64,000 nucleotides of DNA from Streptomyces sp. ST2-7A (GTDB lineage Bacteria; Actinomycetota; Actinomycetes; Streptomycetales; Streptomycetaceae): assembly GCF_021390475.1 (NCBI RefSeq), contig NZ_JAJUWS010000003.1:124001-188000 (forward strand). Reading direction: 5' to 3'. The position numbers and the translations under genes were made by a program. Each line of letters starts with the position of its first letter. The stretch's first letter is position 1. A model generated the notes under the pieces. That model saw only the letters and a list, made by a program, of their open reading frames with translations. It searched no databases and was not told where the DNA came from. Shown one piece after another: positions 7,618-17,500 of this stretch.

Positions 7618-10600
7618 CCACCGCCAGTGATGCGCGGACGCTTCCAGTTGTCGCCCTTCACGTTCTCGGTTCCCTTATCGCCGATACGGCCATCTCGCCT
7701 CAATTCGCCCACGGCTAGCCCCTTCAGGTTGTTGTAGACATCCCGCGGAACATCGACGTCAGCACTCTTTCCGTGCTTCGAGAACCATCCATCACTGCCG
7801 AAGATCCCGACTTCCTTACCCTTGTGGTAGACGTGAATCTCGAAGTCAGTCGTACCACCGATGTCGAATCTGTCGACGCGCCCGGTGTAGTTACTCCCGA
7901 AATTTAGAGGATCTTTCGGCCCGCGTGCCCCTCCGACATTATGCACGAGGACCGGCGTCTCGCCCGCCAGCACATAGTACGTATGGGGACCTTCCACTGT
8001 CAGGTTGTGCACCCGTGCGTACTCAGCGGTCTGCGAGAGCGAAGTGACCGGCACCAAGGCACCGGATTGGGAAACCAACAGGTCACCCGGAGCCAACTCC
8101 CCGGCCTCGGTCCAGGCAAGAGTGTTGTCCACCCAGAAGGGATGGTTGGCAGTCGCCACGAGAGGCTCGCCGCTCAGAGCCTCGGGGGTGGCCGCATGGG
8201 TGGTTGAGGAAACACCGACGGCCACCAACTCTTTTTCGCCCTCACCTTGGATCTCAGCGGTCACCGTCCTGGCGGAAACTTCTCCCGTTTCCGGATCCGA
8301 TGCCAGGACGGGGTCACCGATGGCTACATCCTCGATGGCTTTCGTGGTGCCGTCCGCCATGAGAACGTGCGTTCCAGGAACAAAGCTGTTGCTACAGGAA
8401 GCTTTTTCGCGAGGTTTGCTCGGGCCCGTTCGGCGGAAAGCCAGAGCCGCGAAAATGTCGAAGGCAGCTTCTCCCGACATCTCCGCATAGCGGCCCTCCC
8501 GGAAGTCGTCGACTCCCTGATCGATGGACTCTTTTGCCCCACCGACCACCCCTTTCCAAAACTCTGGATTAACGGGATGAAATGACCATTGAGTCTTGAT
8601 GGATTCTTTGCAGCCACCATTCCCGGTCACACAACCCAGAGCATCGCCATAAATTTTTCCATAGGTGCCGGTGACCGAAGAAATCGCACCTTCGGCTTTA
8701 CCGAAGAAGGCACCTACCCCACGCCGCACCTGACCACCCTGCCCAGTCATCCGAATAATCGGCCGATTATTGGCGACACGAGTGGTGGGGAAAAGAATCC
8801 AACGGGCAGCATTGAGCATCACTTTGGCTACCCCGATAGCCGCCGCAGCCACCTTGTTGAGAGAAGCAAGCGCCGTAATCTTGTTAAGGAAAAGACCCGA
8901 GGGGTCCGAGAAGGCGAGGGGGTTGTTGTTGGCGTAGGTGTAGCCGTGGATCTGTTGGGAGTCGGTGAGGTCCATGATCGGGTCGGGAGAAATGAATCGA
9001 CCGATCGCGGGGTCGTATTCCCGGGCCCCGAGGTTGATCAGACCGGTCGATTCGGTGTCGTCGATACCGCCGACGAAGCTGCGGGTACCGGGCCAGTCGA
9101 GGCCGGGGTCCGTGCCGCGCAAGCCACCGAAGGGCAGGGTGCGGCGCTGGGTGAGTTCCCCGGTTGCCGTGTTGATCGCCAGGTGGCCGGTGCCGTGGTG
9201 ATCGGCGACGATCACCGAGGTCGCGCCGTCGTCCGTGGTCACCGCCATGTGACCGCTACCCAGATCGATGTACCGGGTGGCCTCCGGCTTCGTCGCTCCG
9301 GTGGGCAGGGTGATGTCGGTGTGCCCGAGGTGGAGCGTGGTCCCGGTGTCGGTCCGCGCGATAAGGCGACCGCCGTCCGCGCTGTAGAGGTACGAGGCCC
9401 CGGTCTCGTCGTGGTTCTCCACCGTGTCCACCCGGCCCTCGGGGGTCCAGGTGAGCGTTTGGGTGTCCCCGCCGATCTGCCGCGAGACGGTCTGACCGGC
9501 CGCGTCGTACCCGTACTCCTCGAGCGAGGTGACACCCGGCGCCTCCTGGACAACGGAGGTCAGGGTGTGGGGCTGCTCGGCGCCGTACTCGTGCGTGCGG
9601 GTGATGTTCCGCTCGTGCAGGGTCTCGGTGACCCGGTTGCCGACCGTGTCGTAGGCGTAGGAGTGGTGGTAGGGGGCGGGGCCGGCGATGGTCGCCTCCG
9701 CTCCGCTCCCCGCGCACTTCCCCTGGTTCTGTGTCCAGGCGTCCGTCAGTCGGCGCAGGTGGTCGTAGTCGAAGCACTGCAGGTCGGTGCCGGAACGGGA
9801 GACGTCCTCGATGGAAAGGACGTTGCCGATCGGGTCGTAGGCATAGGTCTCGTGCCGATCGACGCCGGGCCGTCCCTCACGGTCCACCCGTGTGGTGGCC
9901 AACCTCTGGGTTCCGTGTTCGTAGGTGTTGGTGAGCCAGGTGGGACGGCCGCTGCCCCGTATCTCGTGTTGCAGCGGCCTGCCCAGCCGGTTGTAGACGG
10001 TGGTGGTGGCCAGCCCTGTGTTGGTGGCGAGCCCCACCGGGCGCAGGGTCGCGTCCTCGTAGGTGTAGGTGACCGCTTCCCCGGCAAGCGAGCCCGCCGC
10101 CGGAAGGGTCGTGCTCCGCACCGTCCCGGAGGCGTTGTACGCCGTCGTGGTGGCGTAGTTGCCCGCCAACGGCCCCTCTGCCGAGGGAATCAGCGTCCGG
10201 GCCCTCACCGGCCGGTAGAGCGGGTCGTGCTCCAGCACCTCCTGGACGTACGGGTGGCCGTCCTCCCAGCGAGTGGACTTCCGCAGCTGTCCCTTTCCTC
10301 CGAAGAGGGAGTCGTACTCCCACTCGGCCCGCAGCGTTCCCGTCGGGCCGTCCTCCCTCAACTCGGTGCGTCGGTTGAGGTTGTCGTGGACGTAGGAGAG
10401 TGTTTCGCCGAGGGAGTTGGTGGTGGAGGTGAGGTTGCCCCGGTCGTCCCAGGTTTGGGTGGTGGTGCCGGTGTCGGGATCGGTGGTGGTCAGGTTGTTG
10501 CCCCGCTGGTCCCAGGTGTAGGACCAGGTGTTGTCCGCCGGATCGGTGACCGACGCCAGCTGCCCCCGGGGGGTCCAGGAGTAGGAGAGCGCGTCGTACG

Positions 10601-13600
10601 CGCTGCCCGCTCCGGCCCCGTGATGACGCCGCAGTTCGATCAGTCGCTCACGGGCGTCCAGGAGGGTCGTGGTGGTGGTCCCACCCTCCGGCGGGATGAC
10701 GGTGGTGCGGTCCCCGCGGTGGATGGTGGTGGTGACGGCCAGCGTCTTCCCACCGTCGCCGTCACCGGCCATGAGGCGGGATTCGATCTCGCGCCCCGCA
10801 CCGTCGTACACGTGCCTGGTCTGGCTCTCGACGGTCGAGGCGTCGGTGGGCAGGAAGAGCGAGGCAGCCGGTTTGCCGTCCGCGAAGTAGGGGGCGAACG
10901 TCTTGGTGACCAGCCCACGCTCGTCGTGGAAGGTGTCGGTGAGCAACCGGCCGCCGTCCGGGCCGGGAACCTGGGTCTGACGTTCGCGCAGGAACCCGTC
11001 GTAGAGGGTGTAGGCGGTGTCCTGTCCGGAACCGGCGTTGTTGAGGGACTTGCTGCTCACCGCCACCGCCTGACCATCGAGGATGCGGTAGGCGAACTCG
11101 TGGCTGGGCAACTGGGTGGTACGCCGGTTCGGCAGCCACACCTTGGTGGTGCGGCCCAATGCGTCGTACTCCAGAACGGTGACCCGGCTGTTCGGGTCGG
11201 TGAGCCGGGTGGGCAGACCTCTCACGGGATCCAGCTCCGTGACCGTGGTCAGGGCGGAGGAGGCCACGCCCGAACGGGCGGGAGGGCCGGTCTCGGTCGC
11301 CCTGGTGGCGGGGCCGGTTGCCGGCGTGTAGACGGTCCGGGTGGTCCGTCCGTCGGTGCGCGGGGTGCGTTGGGGGGTTCCGCCGCCGGTCACGGTGACG
11401 GTCGCGCTGATGTCAGTCGTCGCGACGATCCGACCGTGGGTGTCGTACTCCGCGCCCGCCTCGAGGTAGGTGGCCTTGGTGCCGTCGTGTTCCTTCAGGG
11501 TCGCGGTGCCGGTGACCTCACCGAGGGTCGGTGTAGCTCCGTACGCCCCGCCGTCGTAGGCGTAGCGCACGTCCGACAGGACCCCCTCCGATCGGTCGGG
11601 GGTCGCCGCGCACCGTGCCGCGACGACTTCCTCCCTCTCCTGGAGACCGAGCAGGTTCTTGGCCGTGTTGGTGGCCCAGGTGGTACGGACGCAGCGGTCG
11701 TCGTCGGAGGTGGAGGTGTCCCCACGGTCGTCGACCTGTGTGACCCGTCCCGCGACGGTGTCGTGGGTGACGTGCTGCTCGGTGATCCGCCACTTCCCGC
11801 CCGCGCCGTCGTCCAGCGAGGTGAAGGTGCGGGTGTGTTCCGCACCGATGAAGTGGGCGGCGATGGTGCCCCAGTCCCGCACCGAGCGGGCGGTCCGGTG
11901 GTACCAGGGGCGGGAGATGGTCTTCTCCAGCGCCCCACCACTCGCGTCCTTGTGCACGACGGTCTTGTAGGGGAATCCGGCGAGGGAGGAGTGGTCGACG
12001 ATCGGGTCGCCCTCACCGGACCCGAGGGTGACACTGACCGACTTGGTGCCTCCCGACGGACCCGCCCGGTCGCCGTGCATACCCCGCAGGAAGTAGCTGT
12101 CGGTGCGGGAGACCATGCCACCGGTCCCCTGAGCGCCGGTCAGCTGACGAACCTCACCGTAACCGCGCCACTGCGACCAGGTCTTCTCCTCCTCCGGAAG
12201 AAGCCCCGACTCGTCATAGTGCCAGGCGGCGCCACCCCGGTAGTCGTAGCGGGTGACCTGGTCCGGGGAGCCTCCCGTGCGGTCCGTGGCCGTCACGGCG
12301 GTCACGACGTACTTGTTGAACCACTGCAGGTCGGGGTCGTGATCCGGCCCGCCGGCGAGGAACTGGGGGAAACAGCGGGTGGTGTTGGTGTGCGGCGTGG
12401 GGAGGGAGCCGGACGAGCAGCCGGGGGCCGAATAGTTGACGTCGATCTGCCCGCCGACCTCGTCGGCCACGGTCGACAGACGTGCCTTGATGAAGGGAGC
12501 CCATCCGTCACCGATGACATCCCGTCGGTTGGCCAACTGGGTGTAGCCGAAGGTCGTCTTCGGAAGGGTGATGGGAGCCGAAGCGCTGTGTCCTGTGCGC
12601 TGCACGCTGCTCAGCAGGAGCTGGTAGTCGACGTCCGCGGTACCCCAGTGCTGTGCGAGCTTCCAGGAATCGACGGTGTTCCACGTGCTCGTCCCCGTAC
12701 GGAAGCGGGTCGTGACGGCCGTCAGCCGTTTGGTCGTCCAGAAGGACGGGGCGAAGCGACCGGCATCGCAGTTCTTGCCCGCGTCGCAGTTCAGGTCCCA
12801 CGGGGTGTCGTACCAGTGGAAGGCGTTCTTCGTGATGTCCGAGCAGTCGACACCGGGCCCCGGTATGCAGCGCTCCTCGTTGGTGAAGACCACCCGGGCC
12901 CGGGGCTCGACCGTGTAGACGGTGCCGTGGTTCAGGCCGTAGTCGATCCGCTTGAGGGTCCCGCCCCTGGTGTAACGGGTGTTGTTCTTCTCGTCCAGGA
13001 AGCGCCCGTAGGAGTTCTGTTCCCGGTTGTAGTGGTATGCGACGGCGTTGCCCCGAACGTCCACGACGTAGTCGAGGTTCCAGCGCCAGGCCTGCTGACA
13101 CCAGGCGTCCTTGATCGCCGAGGTGTGGCACGGGTCGCCCGGGTCGTTCCCGAAGACGGGAACGGTCCAGGTGGAGTCGGTCACCTCACGGCCCGAGGAC
13201 CATCCGGGGAGCCGGTGGTACCCGAAGTAGTACTGCGTGCCGTCGGGGTCGGTGAGGCGCCAGTACTCGTTGTCGTTGTCACCGTTGGCGCGGGCGCTGT
13301 CGGTCAATCGCTCGATCCTGGTGCCGTCGTCGGTGGGCAGCTTCCAGGTGTTGGAGCCCGCCGGCACCAGTTCTCCCGCGGCTCCGTTGAAGGAGACGAA
13401 GGCGTTGTCGTGGTCCCAGCAGAGGTCACCGATCTTGTTGCCGTCGGTGTTCTCGATCTCGTCGTAGCCGCAGGGCTTGTACCGGCGCTCGATGTATCCG
13501 GGCCAGAGGTCGAAGCCGTCACCGACCCAGGAGCCCTGGTTGTTCGTCCCTCCGGTGCGTCCGTCGATGCTGCCGGAGGAGTAGGTCAGACCCACCCGGG

Positions 13601-14471
13601 GCTTGAGACCACCGGGAACGTCCGGGACCGGCATGTCGTGGGACCAGGTGAAGTCACCGGTGTTGAGGTTGGTCTCCCAGGTGGCCGAGGGGGAGAGATC
13701 GGTGGCCCCGTAGCTTCCCTTCTCACCGTCCGCCGATGACACCGCGGCGAGAACGATGCCGCCGGAACCGGCCGGGGAAATGTTGGAGGCGATCAGGGTC
13801 TCGCGCTCGGTGTCGTTCTCCCACTCGATGTCGAGGGCCTCCTCGCAACCCTCCTTCTCCGGGGTGATCAGCGAGCATTCCGGCAGACCGATGAGGGAGA
13901 GGCGGGAGCCGAAGCCGCCGCCGAAGGCGTGTGCGATGTCCGAGTAGTCGATGGTCACATCGACGGCGGGGTCCTCGGTGACGCGCAGAGGGGCGGTTGC
14001 GCCCTTGTTGTTCTGCTCATCGACGGGGCGCAGCACGACCACCGGGCCGTTCGCGCCCAACGCTTCGGCGCGTTCGGGCTCCACCACCTCGATGTCCAGC
14101 GGAACGGGCACCTGCCCCGGGGTGGTCACCGAGACCGGCAGGTTTTCGACCGTCGGCGCCGCCTCCAGGAGACCTTCGGGACGGGCGATGACCCGCGCCT
14201 CCCCGGCCGGGAACGACTCGGGTTCGGGCACCACCACGGGCTCGGGTATCTCCGTGCCACGGGATTTCACCGGAAGGCCGTCCCGGCCCTCGACCGGGAG
14301 ACCGACCTCCGGGGCCTCCGGCGCCCCGTCGTCGGCCGTCGCGACCCGGGTGGGGGCTCCCTGGAGCAGGGTCACCGCGGTCACCACCGGTACCACCATC
14401 AGTGCCAGGTGTCGGCGCCATTCCCTTGCCGGCCTGTCCCGCCGCCCCGGACGGTTACCGCTTGTCTTCAC
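7611..14471 (-). CDS. Secreted RHS-repeat polymorphic toxin with Hint domain and C-terminal toxin tip
   Basis: A 2286-residue exported protein. An N-terminal signal lies at about residues 1-45 (RR near residue 20, then LALMVVPVVTAVTLLQG), which could be Sec or Tat. It is followed by a roughly 250-residue linker and SpvB/RHS-like region (GLKPRVGLTYSSGSIDGRTG), long YD/RHS repeats (many G-x-x-x-x-x-Y-D-x-x-G-R units) and the RHS core end REYDPAIGRFISPDPI near residue 1820. After a roughly 165-residue linker comes a Hint self-splicing-type domain at about 2026-2178, with a leading Cys, TANHPFWV and the terminal VLVHN. The last 108 residues are the toxin tip, with DFEIHVYHKGKEVG and DGWFSKHGKS; its family is not assigned. 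GTG 14471 (AAAGG eight bases upstream) was preferred to GTG 14498. The LamG gene lies upstream and the immunity gene overlaps the stop. Confidence 0.9.
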   Translation of the reverse strand: MKTSGNRPGRRDRPAREWRRHLALMVVPVVTAVTLLQGAPTRVATADDGAPEAPEVGLPVEGRDGLPVKSRGTEIPEPVVVPEPESFPAGEARVIARPEGLLEAAPTVENLPVSVTTPGQVPVPLDIEVVEPERAEALGANGPVVVLRPVDEQNNKGATAPLRVTEDPAVDVTIDYSDIAHAFGGGFGSRLSLIGLPECSLITPEKEGCEEALDIEWENDTERETLIASNISPAGSGGIVLAAVSSADGEKGSYGATDLSPSATWETNLNTGDFTWSHDMPVPDVPGGLKPRVGLTYSSGSIDGRTGGTNNQGSWVGDGFDLWPGYIERRYKPCGYDEIENTDGNKIGDLCWDHDNAFVSFNGAAGELVPAGSNTWKLPTDDGTRIERLTDSARANGDNDNEYWRLTDPDGTQYYFGYHRLPGWSSGREVTDSTWTVPVFGNDPGDPCHTSAIKDAWCQQAWRWNLDYVVDVRGNAVAYHYNREQNSYGRFLDEKNNTRYTRGGTLKRIDYGLNHGTVYTVEPRARVVFTNEERCIPGPGVDCSDITKNAFHWYDTPWDLNCDAGKNCDAGRFAPSFWTTKRLTAVTTRFRTGTSTWNTVDSWKLAQHWGTADVDYQLLLSSVQRTGHSASAPITLPKTTFGYTQLANRRDVIGDGWAPFIKARLSTVADEVGGQIDVNYSAPGCSSGSLPTPHTNTTRCFPQFLAGGPDHDPDLQWFNKYVVTAVTATDRTGGSPDQVTRYDYRGGAAWHYDESGLLPEEEKTWSQWRGYGEVRQLTGAQGTGGMVSRTDSYFLRGMHGDRAGPSGGTKSVSVTLGSGEGDPIVDHSSLAGFPYKTVVHKDASGGALEKTISRPWYHRTARSVRDWGTIAAHFIGAEHTRTFTSLDDGAGGKWRITEQHVTHDTVAGRVTQVDDRGDTSTSDDDRCVRTTWATNTAKNLLGLQEREEVVAARCAATPDRSEGVLSDVRYAYDGGAYGATPTLGEVTGTATLKEHDGTKATYLEAGAEYDTHGRIVATTDISATVTVTGGGTPQRTPRTDGRTTRTVYTPATGPATRATETGPPARSGVASSALTTVTELDPVRGLPTRLTDPNSRVTVLEYDALGRTTKVWLPNRRTTQLPSHEFAYRILDGQAVAVSSKSLNNAGSGQDTAYTLYDGFLRERQTQVPGPDGGRLLTDTFHDERGLVTKTFAPYFADGKPAASLFLPTDASTVESQTRHVYDGAGREIESRLMAGDGDGGKTLAVTTTIHRGDRTTVIPPEGGTTTTTLLDARERLIELRRHHGAGAGSAYDALSYSWTPRGQLASVTDPADNTWSYTWDQRGNNLTTTDPDTGTTTQTWDDRGNLTSTTNSLGETLSYVHDNLNRRTELREDGPTGTLRAEWEYDSLFGGKGQLRKSTRWEDGHPYVQEVLEHDPLYRPVRARTLIPSAEGPLAGNYATTTAYNASGTVRSTTLPAAGSLAGEAVTYTYEDATLRPVGLATNTGLATTTVYNRLGRPLQHEIRGSGRPTWLTNTYEHGTQRLATTRVDREGRPGVDRHETYAYDPIGNVLSIEDVSRSGTDLQCFDYDHLRRLTDAWTQNQGKCAGSGAEATIAGPAPYHHSYAYDTVGNRVTETLHERNITRTHEYGAEQPHTLTSVVQEAPGVTSLEEYGYDAAGQTVSRQIGGDTQTLTWTPEGRVDTVENHDETGASYLYSADGGRLIARTDTGTTLHLGHTDITLPTGATKPEATRYIDLGSGHMAVTTDDGATSVIVADHHGTGHLAINTATGELTQRRTLPFGGLRGTDPGLDWPGTRSFVGGIDDTESTGLINLGAREYDPAIGRFISPDPIMDLTDSQQIHGYTYANNNPLAFSDPSGLFLNKITALASLNKVAAAAIGVAKVMLNAARWILFPTTRVANNRPIIRMTGQGGQVRRGVGAFFGKAEGAISSVTGTYGKIYGDALGCVTGNGGCKESIKTQWSFHPVNPEFWKGVVGGAKESIDQGVDDFREGRYAEMSGEAAFDIFAALAFRRTGPSKPREKASCSNSFVPGTHVLMADGTTKAIEDVAIGDPVLASDPETGEVSARTVTAEIQGEGEKELVAVGVSSTTHAATPEALSGEPLVATANHPFWVDNTLAWTEAGELAPGDLLVSQSGALVPVTSLSQTAEYARVHNLTVEGPHTYYVLAGETPVLVHNVGGARGPKDPLNFGSNYTGRVDRFDIGGTTDFEIHVYHKGKEVGIFGSDGWFSKHGKSADVDVPRDVYNNLKGLAVGELRRDGRIGDKGTENVKGDNWKRPRITGGGC

Positions 14472-14534
14472 GACCTTCGCCTTTCGGCACCGGGGCACAG
14501 GGGTGCCCCGGAAGATGGATGGAGTGGTCTCGGG

Positions 14535-14568
14535 ATCGGGTGCGGCTCCGTGCGGAGCCGCACCCGAT
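14535..14568 (-). terminator. Perfect 15-bp stem-loop between LamG and RHS genes
   Basis: ATCGGGTGCGGCTCC and its exact complement flank a GTGC loop, starting four bases after the LamG stop (14572) and ending about 64 bases before the RHS start. It can end LamG transcription or act as an attenuator or mRNA-stability element setting the ratio of the two proteins. Confidence 0.65.
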
Positions 14569-14571
14569 GGA

Positions 14572-17500
14572 TCAGCGGGCGTCGACGGGGAGGACCGGCG
14601 GTCTGCCGGAGGCGCCGGCCGCCATGTGACGCACCTGGTTGTCTGAGAGGACGCCCTGGATCACCCAGAGGTCGTCGATGGCCCCCGGCCAGTACTCACC
14701 CCAACCGCCATCGACACGGTTGCGTCCGACCTCCAGGGAGTGCGTCGCCCGGAAGGGGATGGTGTTGTCGCTCCAGGACTCACCCGGCTCGCAGAGGGGA
14801 TCCGAGTCCTCCGTGCAGACGATCTCCTCCAACTCCCCATCCACGTAGAGACGGGTCTGCTTGGTGAAGCCGTCGTGCACGAGCGTCAGGTGGTTCCAGT
14901 AGCGCACGTCGTAGAAGAGCTGGTTGTTGACCCGGATCACCCTGGCTCCGCTGGCGTCCCCGTCGGGAAGCGCGACCTGCCAGTTCCCCCATCCCTCTTC
15001 CTCGTCGTGGGGGACGAAGCGAACGGCGAACGCGCTGTGGTGGTCACCGGTCGCGCTGACCACCGTCACGGGCTCCTCCGGTGCGGTGGTGGCGCGGGCC
15101 CAGGCCGTGACGGAGAACCCGGCCGAGGTGTCGATCGGCATCGTCTCGGTGCGGGCGTGGGCACCGACGCCGTCGAGGATCAGGGCGCCCTCGTCGACCC
15201 GACCCCAGTCGATGGAGGTGTCACCGTGCACGGTGAGGTCGTTGTCGTGGGGCGAATCGTCGGGAGTCGTCGCGCCTGCCTCCTCGAAGTTCCAGCGGCC
15301 CTTCACCAGCGGTGAGTGGTGGAAGAGCTGGCCGACCTCGTAGCCGGTCACCACCCGGTCGTATATCCGCACATCAGAAATCTCTCCGGGGAAGAAGGAT
15401 CTGAGGTCTCCGCCGGCCTGCCCCGCTCCGATTTGAACACCCCCATTGGCATAGCGCGATATCGACAGAGGAGCAGTGCCCGCCTTGACTCCGTCCACAT
15501 AAAGCGTCAGCGTTTTTTTCTCGGCGTCATGAACACCCACCAGATGGGCCCACTCCCCGTCATGTGCCGTAGTTCCTACCGGCTGCATTGCCCGTATGAT
15601 GCGGGAATCCGAGGAGTTGCTTTCATACTGATTAAAAACCCAACGATCATAAGGCGTGGAGTAGTACAACTCGAACCCGGGACGCTGAGTCGCCACCTGG
15701 GTCGCAATCACCCCGGCAGAACCCACGCGGGATTTGTCGAGTTTGGCCCATGCGGAGACCGCGAAGCTGCGTCCGGTGTTCACCATGCCGGCCGTGGTGT
15801 GGGCATATCCGGTCGCGCCGTCAAACCGTGCCACTCTCCCCTTCTCACCCTCCATACCGGTCCGAACACCGTCGACAATGGTGGCGGGCAGGACGTCGGC
15901 CGCACCGGAGACCGTAGTGGAATACTCCGGTTCATCGAGTTCGAAGAGGGAAACCGCCGGACGACCGGGCTCCTGATGAATACGCTCCTTGCGGTAGAGC
16001 TGTGCGATCTGGGTGGTGGGATCACTCATCTGATGATTGAAGATCTGCACCTCGTCGATCGATCCGGGGAAGTAGCTCTTCTTTTCCCCACTGTACTGGC
16101 CGACTCCGATCTGCACCGGGCCCCGGGCGTTCCAGGCCCCGGCATATTCGAGCGATCCCGCCAACTGTCCGTTGACGAAAAGCCGCATCGTGTTGCCGTT
16201 CCAGGATCCCAGCAAGTGGGTCCATTGCCCCGAGACCACGGGGGCATCCGCGAGAACGCGGGCCATGGAATTATTTTCGGGTTCGTCGGCCCAGTACTGG
16301 TTGAAGGCCCAGGAATCCCTCGCGGCGGAATAGTACAGCTCGAACCCGGGGCGGTGCTTCCCTGTCTGCGTGACAACAATGGCCGCGCTGTTGGGTTTGC
16401 GATCCAACTTCGCCCATGCGGAAACCGTGAAGGTTTTACCGGTGTCCAGGACCGGCCCATCGGTCACCGCATGACCGGTTGAGCCGTCCAGGTGCAGGGC
16501 GGTCCCCACCACACCCGGTACCCCGAGTTGGGTCCCCCCGAACAGTCGGGCATCCCGCGAGGAGGCCGTGGCCCCGAACTCACCGGCTCCCTCCTCCTCG
16601 TTCAACTGCCAGGTGATGCGAGCGTCCTGTCCGGGGGCGACGCGGTACTGGTAGGTGCGGACCTCCGAGGCGTTGCCGGCCCGGTCGATGGCCTGGGCGG
16701 TGATGAAGTGCAGGCCCGGCTTCTCGGGGAGCACCTTCACCAGTCGGGCGGCTCCGTTGGTGGTGGTGATCTGGTTACCCGGCAGGGGGTCGGTGTTGAT
16801 GCCGTACCGGAAACGGTTCACATCCCCGTCCGAGGAGGCCAGGGTGAAGTCCCCGTACTGCCCCACCCCGTCCCACCACGGATCCTCCGGATCGGAGGGA
16901 TCGGACTCCGGATAATGACCCGAGTCGATGCCCGGCGCCGCGGGAATGGTGGTGTTGTACACGAAGTAACACGCCGTGGCCGCCCCCGCCGTCGACCACG
17001 GACCATAGTGCGCCCCGTCATGGGCCCGCACCTGCCAGTTCAACACCGTGTTCTTCGGCAGACCCGTCGGCAGCGTCACATTGAACGCCGAACCCGACTT
17101 CTTGGCCGTGCTCAGCCCCGAGTCCCACACCACCGTGGAACCGTTGCGGACCTGGAACTGCACCCGCACCGTATCCCCGTCCGGATCGGACACGTTGTTG
17201 GCGTGGACCTTCCCCATCGTGCGCACGTGCGGCGCCGAACCGGAGGACTTGCATGTGCCCCCGTACTCCATCGTCAACTGCGACATCGCGATCTGCCGCG
17301 GCGGCCGGTTGTACCGCACCCGCAGATGAGCGTCCTTGGAAAACCGCTTCCAGTGCAGATTGCTCGTCTCGTTCGAGGCCCGCAACCCGAACGTCAACGT
17401 CGAGGTCTTCGCGTCCGCCGCCCGCTGGATCGCCGCCCGCACATCGAACTCAGCGTCACCGGCCGGCCGGCACCCCGACTGACCACCACCGTAGTGGAAG

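Noticed and set aside
8589..13739. Plus-strand open frame of about 1716 codons antisense to the RHS gene
   Set aside because: The minus-strand frame has clear RHS repeats and signal peptide; the plus-strand reading is low-complexity Val/Gly-rich shadow.
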